A DNA stretch of 64,000 bases, from NCBI GenBank assembly GCA_037127255.1, contig JBANSL010000003.1, forward strand, positions 16,271,314-16,335,313, given 5' to 3'. This document shows positions 32,501 through 41,627 of this stretch, piece after piece. The notes under the pieces are model-generated. The model was given only the letters and a program-made list of their open reading frames with translations, was not told the origin of the DNA and searched no databases. How positions within the stretch are numbered: the first letter of the stretch is position 1; each line of letters begins with the position of its first letter. The stretch is from Persicaria tinctoria. Lineage: Eukaryota > Streptophyta > Magnoliopsida > Caryophyllales > Polygonaceae. The translations under genes were made by a program, and so were the position numbers.

Positions 32501-33855
32501 ACTAACGTTGGGATAACTACTAAATCCGGAGATAAATCCATAGTCGAATGCGAAGATGCTCTGAAACGAGCTTTGAAGTTGCAAACAAATTCTTGTTGAT
32601 TTATGTGGAAGTCAGTTGTGGACTGGCCACCGGGCAGAAGGATATACTTGATCATTTTCCTGCCCCTTTTTGCAGTGGCGATCTTATGAAAATATCCAGA
32701 GTTGGAGTCATTTAGTTTTGTATGTTTAACTTTAGCCCGCTGGCTCCAGTAGCGCCGGTGAAAATCAAGCATGCGTTCTCTTTTGTTTAGTAGTTGTTTA
32801 AGGATTTGGACATCCTTGCAGTTGTAATTTGATAGAAGAGAAGTCTGTAAACTAAGGAGCTTTTGATCCGTTACGAGGATTTGGTTGTGAATATTGCGAA
32901 CCGTCATCTTATGCCAAGTTTTGGAAAGTTTTTTAAGAACTTTCCCCTTTTGAAGCAATTTGAACATTAAGGAGCCTTTTGGGTTCGTCCTCCAAGCCTG
33001 CGAGACTAAATTTCTATAATCAGCCCTAGAAGCCCAAGCCAGATCGAATTTAAAGGGCATGTTTTTCGGCTGAATGTTGTGGCGAAAGTCCGTGGAGATT
33101 GGAGCATGGTCCGATCGTGTAAACGGATGGATCTGGGTACGCAGAGAGTCGAAAATGGTCGGCATGTCCGTGTGGATTAGTAGGCGGTCCAGTTTCTCTA
33201 AGCAACTGACCACCCCATTCGTTTTCCGTTGCCAGGTAAACTGGCCCCCGCAAGAAGGAACTTCGATTAGAGATAGCCTGTTTTTTAGGTTTAGTAAACG
33301 TGTGAACCGTGCGTTAGAAGGGTAGGCACCTCCAAGTTTATCAGCTGGAAGGGCTATTTCATTAAGGTCACCCATAATACAGTAAGGAATTACAAGTGAC
33401 TGAATATAAGGGGTAATCGTATCCCAAAAGGCGGCTTTACGCCGCTCGTCTGGCGGGGCATAAACTACCAGAAAAGCGAAAGAGCGCTTCGTAGCATAAT
33501 CTGAGTAGTTGAAATGAATGAGTCGGTGCTGAACCGAAATAAGATCAATGGATCCTTGTGAAGCAGAGAAATCTTTCCATAAAAGACAGATTCCCCCGGA
33601 AAAGCCAATTGCTGGATCAAAAGCTACATTCGTGAAACCACACTTGCGCAGTGTGCTTTCAGAAGGAACCTTATCGGTCTTAGTTTCTAAAAGAGCTCGA
33701 ACGTTTATGCTATTATTTTGACAGAAAATATCCACATTTGTCCAGAAATTATGGCTCTGGATGCCGCATGAATTCCATGTGCATATATTCATAAAAACCT
33801 TATAGGGCGAACAATTTGTACTAATCTGTGATTGCCTGGCTCGGGTTTTAAGCAA
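29596..33855 (-). pseudogene. LINE ORF2: endonuclease, RT and RNase H with one amber stop
   Basis: Two frames of 904 and 513 codons (33855-31141 and 31137-29596) are in the same register, separated by one TAG at 31138-31140 after MKLLW. The apurinic endonuclease domain starts at MNICTWNSCGIQ (residue 22) and includes CIMGDLNE and FTRSDHAPI. Reverse transcriptase has DKAPGPDGFPAGFYQ, HYRPISLCSTIYKI, LDMEKAYDRI, GLRQGDPLSPFLF and FLAFADDILIF. The second block holds a zf-RVT region (CAFCDNTNESRYHILLGC) and RNase H (LNFDGSVTLNG, IEGDNLLVINVL, HIFRESNAVADYLAR). All catalytic boxes that I can check are present. Only the amber codon stops the full 1418-codon protein, which points to very recent insertion. 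Confidence 0.88.
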
Positions 33856-34262
33856 GAAACCATAAGGGAGATGGTTCTGTTATAGTAGCCTTGGTGTTCA
33901 AGTCCATTTTTGGTAATAAAACTTGAGTAAGAGGAAACCGTGTAAGTAATAACTCGGTCAAAAACCTCATTTCTGGCGATAACAAATTTGATATTAGACT
34001 TACCGTTGGGTAATGGATTACCGATCCGTGTTAGGCCTTGGCTCGGAAAGGGAGCCAGATGGTCCCTAATGACACAAGTCGATGTGTTTTGTAAGATGAG
34101 GGTATTTTTCTCCGTAGTTTGAGTGGTAACAATGTTACTTGTATTTATGATAATGAATATCGTGTGACTCTCTAATGCTTTTATAAGTAATGGTGTATCC
34201 ATGAACCGAGATTGCTGACTGGTTGGTAACTTTTGTAACTTTAAAAGGTCCTGTAAGGACAA
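33789..34262 (-). other. Possible end of LINE ORF1 or inter-ORF leader
   Basis: A 157-codon open frame overlaps the start of ORF2 in another frame and begins within 4 bp of the LINE's truncated 5' end. I see no zinc knuckle or RNA-binding motif. It may be the C-terminal end of ORF1 or only the untranslated stretch between the two frames. Confidence 0.3.
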
Positions 34263-35216
34263 CTTTTTTGCATCGGTTTTATTTTAACATCAACACCCTT
34301 CTTTTTTTTCTTTTTGTTTTTCTCACACCCGAACAGACTCAACAGAGAGATTTCAGAGCGAAAGCGACTAGCGAGTCCGCGAGTCGGCCGCCGCTACCAC
34401 CTCCGGGAGCCGTCCGCCGCTGCCACCTCCGGCCGACCCTTGCACTGGCTCACCATCATAACACCGCACTGGTGGCGCACTCCTGTCTCCCGCACAGCCG
34501 ACCTTCAATCTTCATTTTTCTCCTCTTTCACTCCTTCGATCTAGACTTGGTTAGTTTTATTCCTCTTCCTTTTAATTGGATTGGTTTTAAGTTCAATTAT
34601 TGAATGAGAATGAATTTATATTAGAATTTGTGGATTTAAGAATCAATTTGAGGAAATTTTGATTAGGGTTTGTGATTTTTTATAAATAAATTTTGTGAAA
34701 TTAGGGTTTAATTTTGAGAATAAATTTAGTTAGAATTTGTGGATTTGAGCATCAATTTGAGGGAGTTTCGATTAGGGCTTGTGATTTGAAACAAAGTTTG
34801 TGAAAATGGAGTTTAGTTGAGAGCTTCTAGATCCTATGACATTTGTTCAATTCAAAGGGTCTAAATATGGGGTTAGTTTAGAGTTGTTGGTTAGATTTAT
34901 ATAGATAGTTTTTCAATAAGCAGCTTCGAGGTTTTGATGACAAATACACTCATAGGTATGGGTTGCTTGAGGGGTTTGAACTGGTGGCTTTTGTGATTAT
35001 AAAGACATACTAGTTTTGAAGCTTCAATTCAAATGGTCATTTCTCGGGAAAAAAAAAATTCAGCCCCCTTACAAAAATTTCTGGATCCGCCACTGGTTAT
35101 AATGTGGCTGTATCATTAGTTTATGATATAGGTTGATAGTTCAAAAGGATTAGAGAAGGATAAACATCAAGCACTTCTTTACATGTATATAAATACAAAA
35201 ATGTCGCTACTTACTA

Positions 35217-35467
35217 CTCCCTCCGATCCAAATTATACGTTGTTTTAGCTTTTGACACAATTTTAAGTAAATTATTAAATAACATTGATCTTCTACAATT
35301 TTCTAAATCTTATCACTTATTAAATATTTTTCAACCCGTTAAACCAATAAGGGGAGAGTTTTAACAAAAAGTAGTCCACAAAAATAGTTTTTAATAACAG
35401 TTCTCATAAAACGACACTTATTTTGGATCACATTAAAAAGTCCTAAATGACACTTGATCGGAGGGAG
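35217..35467. mobile_element. Stowaway MITE
   Basis: A 251-bp element with ends ctccctccgatccaaattat and, as complement of the right end, ctccctccgatcaagtgtca. It is flanked by TA at 35215-35216 and 35468-35469. The ctccctccg end is the classic Stowaway terminus. It lies at the left edge of the resumed homology with copy A. Confidence 0.9.
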
Positions 35468-35898
35468 TAGTTATTAGACCTTCGCTTGTGCTTTAGCTTG
35501 GATATGGCTATTTTATTTGTCTATCCTTCCAGATTCCTCCTCTGCAGCTGTCATTGTTAATATGCATTGCTCCTGATTTATTGTTGCGTTCTGTTTTTCC
35601 TCTCTCCTTTTCAACGCAATGATTAATTGACATGTTTTGCTAAAATGATTTGCGTGTTTCCTTTCCTTATATGTTATGATTATTAATGGGGTAGCTTTCT
35701 TTATATGGTACCACTACTTTACGATAATAGTGTGACATATGCTAATTGGTAATATCTCCAGAGCATCCTAAATATTAGTTTATGCGCAAATCAAATAGCT
35801 TGCAACTTCTTAAGTCTTCATGCTTCCTTCTGCAACACAGGTTGGAGTCCAGCTTTGAGCTGCAAGTTAACTGCTGAAAGTGATTTTGTGGAATCGAT

Positions 35899-36479
35899 AT
35901 GGGCAAGAATCTGAACCCATCTACTTTCACATCTTCTGTGGTTCTGACTGGAACTGCTCTGGAAGGAACATTTGCACCTCCTATTGGTCATGTTGATATT
36001 GGAATAAGCGAATCTGCTTATTTGTTTCGAGTTGCACTCCCTGGTGTAAGGAAAGATAAATGTAAGTTCCATCTGTGTGGTGTGTACTCAGTCAAAGCTG
36101 GGTTTTAATTAATAATTTTTACTTAAATTATTCGGTTTTGCATTCTGGAAATTGATGAATAAACATGTGCTTAAAGAATGCTGGTATGGAATTCGCAGGT
36201 GAATTAAGCTGTGAAGTTGAACGTGATGGAAAGGTTCATCTTCAAGGACTCCTATCCACCGGGGACTTAGCTAAAAAGAACCCAGGTAGCAAATATGAGA
36301 TGAACGTGATGCAACTCAGCCCACCGGGTCCATTCAGCCTGTCATTCAAACTGCCAGGTGAAGTGGACCCCAGGCTGTTCTCGGCAACTTTTAGATCTGA
36401 TGGAATACTAGAAGGGGTGGTGATGAAATATGCTGCTGCGTCAGGGGTGCCTGGTGGTAGTGACACAGCAGCTCTGTGA
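35899..36479 (+). CDS. HSP20-like alpha-crystallin domain protein, IDM2/IDM3-like (copy B)
   Basis: Exons 35899-36061 and 36199-36479 encode the same 147-residue protein as copy A at 17882. By eye, every base from the ATG through the intron to just beyond the stop is identical to copy A, while the flanks carry many differences. The domain layout is as for copy A: an alpha-crystallin-like fold over about 32-131 with the final VVMK segment. The open frame is intact, but the 5'UTR exon is cut by the LINE at 21446 and the 5'UTR intron would be over 11 kb, so expression may be reduced or driven from a different promoter. The function, by family resemblance, would be a chaperone-like partner in chromatin or DNA demethylation complexes. 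Confidence 0.75.
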
Positions 36480-37396
36480 AGTTTGCAAGATTTAGTCGTG
36501 GTAAGTAAAGACTCAAGGCTCGTTCGTTGAGAAACGTAGGTTAAGTTGTAAACAAGTTGTCACAGAGATGCCCGGTCAGATTTTATGGAAGATTTGTGGG
36601 GATGATTTTGGTTTACAGTAATTTGTGGGGATGATTTTGGTTTACAGTAGTTTTTAGCTGGTACTCTAGCAAGAGTCATGATGCCGATTGCTCCTTGCTT
36701 AATGTTTTTTGGAATCACCTGCACTAAGAACCTAACCGAAAAGTCCTGATCAGTACAAGACCTGAATCTGAATTGAGTAACCTAATCTGAACCCAACTCC
36801 AATTGCAAGACTTACAAGAGCCCTCAACCCATGCCCGAACCAAAAATGCGAAGTCATCCGATCCAAATTGACTATTCCAATCTATCCAACCTGATTCGAT
36901 TGGCAGGTGCATTGGTATAGAATTTTACTGAAATTGATATGATGATAGTATATAATGACAATTGCATCTTCCATTCAAAATGTTTCTTTCAAATGTAGAA
37001 TAGCAGCAATATAACAACATTGTAGTCCTGAAAAACACAAGACTGGAAATGGCTAGGAAGTTAATTTTAAACTCATATTTTGAATCCAAAACAATAAGTA
37101 TTACGGAGTATATTATTATCAATTAAAGTCTGATCAAATTTTACATCAAATATATCATTAATTTAAGATTTTAATAAATTAAATTTAACCATAATCTGTT
37201 TTTTTTTTTTTTTAATTTTAATTTAACCCTAATCTAGATGGTCTAAATTCGAAGAAAAAATATAAAGAAAATGAATTATCAATTTATCATACAAGTGTCG
37301 TATCATAACTCGGATGTAGATACATTGCTTTGTAGCCTTGTAGGAGTATTTTCGTGCTATACAAAAGTAACAGAATTATACAGCAAAACAAGGACT

Positions 37397-37879
37397 TTAA
37401 TGGCGGAGAAATCTCTCGAAGCACCGAAACCCTAACTTCTCAGCGCAGAACCTCTCCAATTCATCGCCACCTCTTTCTCTACACAATTCGACCTCGATCT
37501 GCTCCAATGCCTCATCCCAGTCAATCCATCCACTCTCCCAGTTGTTGTGGTGGTTGTGATTGCATATGCCGTCCACTATCTCCTGCAACCCGACGATTCG
37601 ACGGCTGAGATTCCTCCGGGCCTCTCTCACGGCCGGATCGGTGCCGGAGACTGAATCTAGCGCCAGAAGCTGCCTCATGAGCTCCTCGTCGATCCTCAGC
37701 CGCTCGCGCTGGTCGCTCTGGAGAGCGTCGACCGTGTCCTGCCGCTGGATCAATCGCTGGAGCCGGTCGGTCTCCGATTGGACTGATGAGATCTTCTTCA
37801 CTAGGCGGCGGATCGCGTGAGAGCGATAGGCAGCCTGTATCTTAGCTGCGGCGGCAGAAGAGGAACGAGTGGATTCCAT
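37397..37879 (-). CDS. BAG family chaperone regulator, BAG5-like (IQ plus BAG)
   Basis: A single-exon frame of 160 residues from the ATG at 37879. The upstream in-frame Met at 37996 would add 39 residues without resemblance to the family; the 37879 start precedes the IQ motif closely. Residues 12-26 (AKIQAAYRSHAIRRL) form an IQ calmodulin-binding motif. Residues about 30-105 form a BAG domain, ending LSRRIVGLQEIVDGI, which in this family binds the Hsp70 ATPase domain. A short acidic and aromatic C-terminal part follows. Plant BAG5 has this IQ-plus-BAG layout and links calcium/calmodulin signalling with Hsp70; a mitochondrial targeting peptide is not obvious here. A truncated copy lies at 19309-19603. 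Confidence 0.85.
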   Translation of the reverse strand: MESTRSSSAAAAKIQAAYRSHAIRRLVKKISSVQSETDRLQRLIQRQDTVDALQSDQRERLRIDEELMRQLLALDSVSGTDPAVREARRNLSRRIVGLQEIVDGICNHNHHNNWESGWIDWDEALEQIEVELCRERGGDELERFCAEKLGFRCFERFLRH

Positions 37880-38059
37880 GGCGGAGCGGTGCTGTGAGAG
37901 AAGATACGAAGAGGGATACAGTAGCGGAAAAATGAAGTCGGTGCTGAGTTCGAGTAGCGGATGCCGAATGGTTGTAAACTTGTACTGAAACTTCAAACTA
38001 GTGTCACACTCACACAGTCACACTAGTAATATAAAATTATAAATGGAAAAATAAAAATA

Positions 38060-38455
38060 AAAATTGCCCCGGTGGGGTGGCCTAGTGGTGCAGTGTGGAG
38101 ATCTGGTGCAACCTCCCCCTACACCCTTCTCTACGTCACAAAATTATTTTAATATTTATTTAATCTTAAAAAAAATTATAAAAATTATAATTATATTACT
38201 AATATCTATTTTTATATATTTGTAAATTTTAATTTTGAAAAATCATGTTTTACAATATTTTAAAATTAAAAAGACAACATTTTACAAAATATAATTATCA
38301 AAAATTTTAAAACATGGTTTTTCAAAATAAAATTTTATAAATATGTAAAAATAGATGTTAGTAATATAAATATAATTTTTTATTTTTTTTTTAAATTAAA
38401 TAAGTGTAAAAAAAAATAGTGAAGTAGGGAGGGTTGTAGAGTGTGGAGCAGAAGA
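38060..38455. repeat. AT-rich foldback repeat
   Basis: The left part (aacctccccctacaccct, then attactaatatctattttta) is mirrored by the right part (tagatgttagtaatataaat, then agtagggagggttgtagagt). The centre is almost pure A/T. It looks like a decayed foldback MITE. Termini and target duplication are unclear. It lies just upstream of the BAG5-like gene. Confidence 0.5.
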
Positions 38456-38483
38456 ACCTGCCTGCCTGGTAGTAGTGAATACC

Positions 38484-38855
38484 AGTGAAGATCCTCTACA
38501 TCACACGTGTAACACTCGGTGCATCCCTTAATTATTTTATGTACAATTTAACATTTAAAAAAAATTAAAAAATTATATTCATATTTCATACATTTATATT
38601 TACATATTTATGCCTTTTCATCATAAAAAATCTTTTTAAAAAATTACATATAATTAAAAATTTGATTATATTGAAAAATATTTTTTTATAATTTTTAAAT
38701 AATAATTTTTCATGACAAATTTTCATAAACATGTAAATATAAGTGTGTGGAATATAAATATAATTTTTATTTTTAATTTCAATGTTAAATTATACACAAA
38801 ATAATTAAGTGATGCACCAAGTGTTACCTGATGTGATGTAGGAGATCTCCATTGA
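38484..38855. mobile_element. Mutator-type MITE
   Basis: A 372-bp element between exact 9-bp repeats gtgaatacc (38475-38483 and 38856-38864). Long inverted ends share ctacatcaca, gtaacact, ggtgcatc and cttaattatttt. The 9-bp target duplication and long inverted ends fit a small non-autonomous Mutator-like element. Confidence 0.75.
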
Positions 38856-38864
38856 GTGAATACC

Positions 38865-39979
38865 TCCTTTGTTGAACACCTGCATATAGTTAATCCTCCC
38901 TAATTTGGCCAAGTCACATTCAAATTGGTGATATGTATCGAACATAATAACGCAGGTAGAACAACTTCATATAATTGGTTGGAAGTTCATCAAGGCAGTT
39001 CTTTTCCCACCTAATGAAGCATATAACAACTTATTCCATTTATTTAAACTTTCTTACTAGACTAGCTGCCCTCATGTGAGCATCCACATCTTGCACCTGT
39101 TAAGTACTTGTTTCAAAATGCTCCATGATCCACTACTACTTGCTTCGGTCCCTTTTTTCACTGTTTTCTCAGCGTGAGTTTGCATCGCGTCAGTTTGCTT
39201 TGAAATGAAGCACACAACCTATTCTTTACTCAGTTAGAAGATGACTAAAATGTTTTGCTGGTTCCTATTCCCCACTGTCTTCAAGTTTATGGCTCTTCTT
39301 AGCTGATTTCATTACCTAATGAGAATGTGTTATGCCCTGTAATTCTACACCATTTACAAACTCTGGCTGGTGTAAAGATCTGTGCGTTTCTTCAATGTGA
39401 TCCTTATTTATGGATGTAGCATTCAAATTATTCTGTGATTTCAGTCCACCTGCTTCATGAAAATCAGTATTCTCACTTGTGGCTTTATTGTTCAAACCAT
39501 CCTCTTGGTTGAGAAGCGGAGATGAATCAGCAGCTGCACTACTTTACTGATAGTTTGTTGAACTCTTGGCTTTGGCTGGATGATTTACTGAAGTTATCAA
39601 CAATACTAAATAGATGCGGTGAACTTGATAGAGTAGGCTCCATATAAGTCTACGATTCGCAGTTGGCTTCTCGTGTGCTGTGAAAGCAAAGCTCTTAATG
39701 TTTGTGTGAATATGGCTCATTTTTTCTAGCTAAGAAACAGTGATTATGTGATAACCAAATGAAAATATGACAACTTGATATTGTCAGAGGTACCAATTTC
39801 CTTCCCCCTCTTCCCTTGTTCTTTTCATTCCTTAAATCTAACCAAATGAAAAATATGACAGCAATTACTTGTTAAAATTAATAGCTTAATATATGTAGAA
39901 ATTCATGCAGTGAAGCTATGGCAGCAGTTATATATCGTTTGAAGATTAATTGAAAGCTATGACAATAAGTTTGTTTTTT
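38865..39979. other. Intergenic region, no gene seen
   Basis: Moderately AT-rich, with no open frame that shows a domain. Its composition is less extreme than its left neighbour and could be intron or UTR of an unrecognised transcript. No repeat ends were found. Confidence 0.3.
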
Positions 39980-40050
39980 AGCCTATTAGCTCAAGCGGAA
40001 GAGCATTGTGCTCGTGCACAAGGACGTGGGTTCAAATCCCACATAGGCTT
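39980..40050 (+). tRNA. tRNA-like sequence, probably a pseudo-tRNA
   Basis: A 71-nt cloverleaf can be drawn: a 7-bp acceptor (AGCCTAT with ATAGGCT), a D arm GCTC...GAGC, an anticodon stem TTGTG/CACAA, and a 5-bp T stem GTGGG/CCCAC with loop TTCAAAT. A-box (TAGCTCAAGCGG) and B-box (GGTTCAAATCC) elements are good. The anticodon loop, CTCGTG, has six rather than seven bases, so the anticodon (CGT if T33 is kept) is uncertain. No T run for termination follows closely. A related copy faces it at 40268-40338. Confidence 0.45.
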
Positions 40051-40267
40051 ATTGAATTCTTTAACCAAGTACTTTGTTCACTTAATTTGAGAAAATAATT
40101 TGACATAACTATGGATGATTTTACCATTATGGCTTTTTTCCTGTCATACCTTTGGATGATTTTGCCAATTTATTCGATCAAAGATACAAGATGGAAAAGA
40201 AATACAGAAGCTCCATGATTTTTTTGGCAAGTTAAGAAGTTAACTAATGTATAAATATTTGCTATCG

Positions 40268-40338
40268 GAGCCTATGCGGGATTTGAACCCGTGTCTTTGT
40301 GCGTGAGCACAACGCTCTTCCATTTGAGCTAATAGGCT
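40268..40338 (-). tRNA. tRNA-like sequence facing the one at 39980
   Basis: On the minus strand it shows the same acceptor (AGCCTAT/ATAGGCT), D arm GCTC...GAGC, anticodon stem TTGTG/CACAA and T stem CGGG/CCCG around TTCAAAT. The anticodon loop is CTCACG, again six bases, giving CAC if read like its partner. The two copies are in opposite orientation, 217 bp apart, and differ in the anticodon-loop bases. They are more likely tRNA-derived repeats than working tRNA genes. Confidence 0.45.
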
Positions 40339-40379
40339 TACAAGAACATTTTTTCGTCATAGAAACAACCATAAAAAGG

Positions 40380-41625
40380 GTAAATGCCACACTACAAATT
40401 GTAAGGGAGAAAACAACCTCTTAACTTCTAACAGCCCCAATTGACAAGGAGAAAAAAACATCAACCAAATTCAGGAGGCGTTTCAAAGTCATCGTCATTG
40501 CCATTACAATGACAGCTCTTTGTGCAACAGAAAAGAAGAGAGATGTTGCTAATGAGAATGCAGGTGAGGGAAGTACTAACACTACGGCCTCATCATATAA
40601 GTTTTCAGTCCAATCTTCATAAAGCGAACAAGTGATGTATCAAAGTAAATGAGCACAGTTGAAAGGAGATGGTTGAAAAATGAAAATTCCCTTGTTTTGA
40701 AAGTGTTCCTGTTGGTTTGGCAACAGACCATTTAAGGCAATTGTAAAAATCAAATAAAATCAACAATGGATGAACACTACCCGCACACTACTCCAGATTC
40801 AATGACTAAACCATTTCTCCTTGCATTTGAAACCTTGAAAACTAATCGATATATTTGATGAGAGGCTCAAATCTCATAGAGTTCTATTTCATGTTATCGT
40901 TAAACCGAGAAACCAAAATCATTCGAGAGCAAATTTCACCTAACCAATTTCCTAAATCAATAACTACCAATTTTTTCACAAATTCGAAAATTTGGAGAAC
41001 CACTAAACCCTAACATGGACACAACCACCAAATTCTTCTACAATTTCGAAAAGGGCAAAATTGGAGAATCATTGGTGTTGAAGCAACCTTGCAGCAGCAA
41101 GATTAACCATGTACTAAACCCTAATTTTTCAAAAGAGGCAAATTTGGGGAGAAGACATACCTCATCTGTCGGGAAACCAATGGACCACCTCGTTCCAAGT
41201 CTCCCGCCAGCACCAGCACCGGCGAACAACCGCTACGCCTCCTTGCCGGGGTGTGTCACCTCTTCACCAGGTCACCCTCTTCACCGGGTCTCTTCGCCCT
41301 CTTCACCAGGTCTCCCTCTTCGCATCGATCTGCTTCTTCCGTCTTCATTCCCCCTTTTTTTAATTCTATTTAATTTCCTTTTTTTTTAATACAAACTGAC
41401 AGATCCGTTAAAAAACATTGGTTAAGGGCACGAGACAAAAAAAAATTATAACATCAAGGGTAACACATGAAACATGAAATATGTAAAACAGTTGTACAAA
41501 GTGTGAATTAAGTCATACCTCAGGGGTACCTTGTGAAATTTCCGATAAAATTTTGGTTATAACTGTAGTCGAAATCGGGTATATACCCATGAAAATTTTA
41601 TTAATTGGGTATATACCCATCAAAT
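40380..41625 (-). other. Possible minus-strand transcript remnant; no clear gene
   Basis: On the minus strand, a GC-richer stretch (about 41340 to 41165) with gaagagggtgacctggtg repeats ends at a good donor, gatgag|gtatgt, near 41162. Further on, a short frame near 40530-40465 reads CCTKSCHCNGNDDDFETPPE before a stop. These could be exons of a small unrecognised gene or of a transposon. Two copies of the palindrome gggtatatacccat lie at 41577-41590 and 41607-41620, beside the gypsy fragment. Confidence 0.25.
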
Positions 41626-41627
41626 CT

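Larger units (their letters stand above)
29567..34265 (-). mobile_element. Young LINE inserted in the hAT element
   Basis: A 4.7-kb minus-strand insert flanked by the exact 15-bp repeat ttttgcatcggtttt at 29552-29566 and 34266-34280. The left end carries the T run of a poly(A) tail. It contains a complete endonuclease, reverse transcriptase and RNase H coding region with only one in-frame stop, and a short upstream piece. Most or all of ORF1 is missing, so the 5' end is truncated near the ORF1/ORF2 boundary. Confidence 0.92.
29374..35095. mobile_element. Non-autonomous hAT element with nested LINE
   Basis: Exact 8-bp target duplication gttataat at 29366-29373 and 35096-35103. Terminal inverted repeats are caggggcggatctactg and, as complement of the right end, cagtggcggatccagaa, a widespread plant hAT end. 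Without the LINE (29567-34265) and its duplicated target it is about 1.0 kb. The interior at 34281-34640 is GC-richer and looks like a gene leader (ccgcgagtcggccgccgcta), perhaps the remaining 5' part of a transposase gene. The left end holds a B-box-like gggttcgattcc near 29527. No transposase domain is left. Confidence 0.85.
21097..37690 (+). repeat. Segmental duplication, copy B (expanded by transposons)
   Basis: Corresponds to copy A (15908-19603) but is about 4.5 times longer. Homologous blocks are 21097-21445, 24534-25498, 25797-25879, 25976 to about 26024, and 35470-37690. The gaps between them are occupied by the LINE, MITE, SINE-like, MULE and hAT insertions annotated separately, plus about 1.2 kb of unexplained DNA. 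Sequence past 37690 continues into the intact 5' half of the BAG5-like gene, so copy B probably occupies the ancestral position. Confidence 0.85.

Noticed and set aside
33074..33325. Plus-strand frame in the nested LINE
   Set aside because: Antisense of the endonuclease region.
37880..37996. N-terminal extension of the BAG5-like protein
   Set aside because: In frame but without resemblance to the family; the Met at 37879 lies right before the conserved IQ part and is the better start.
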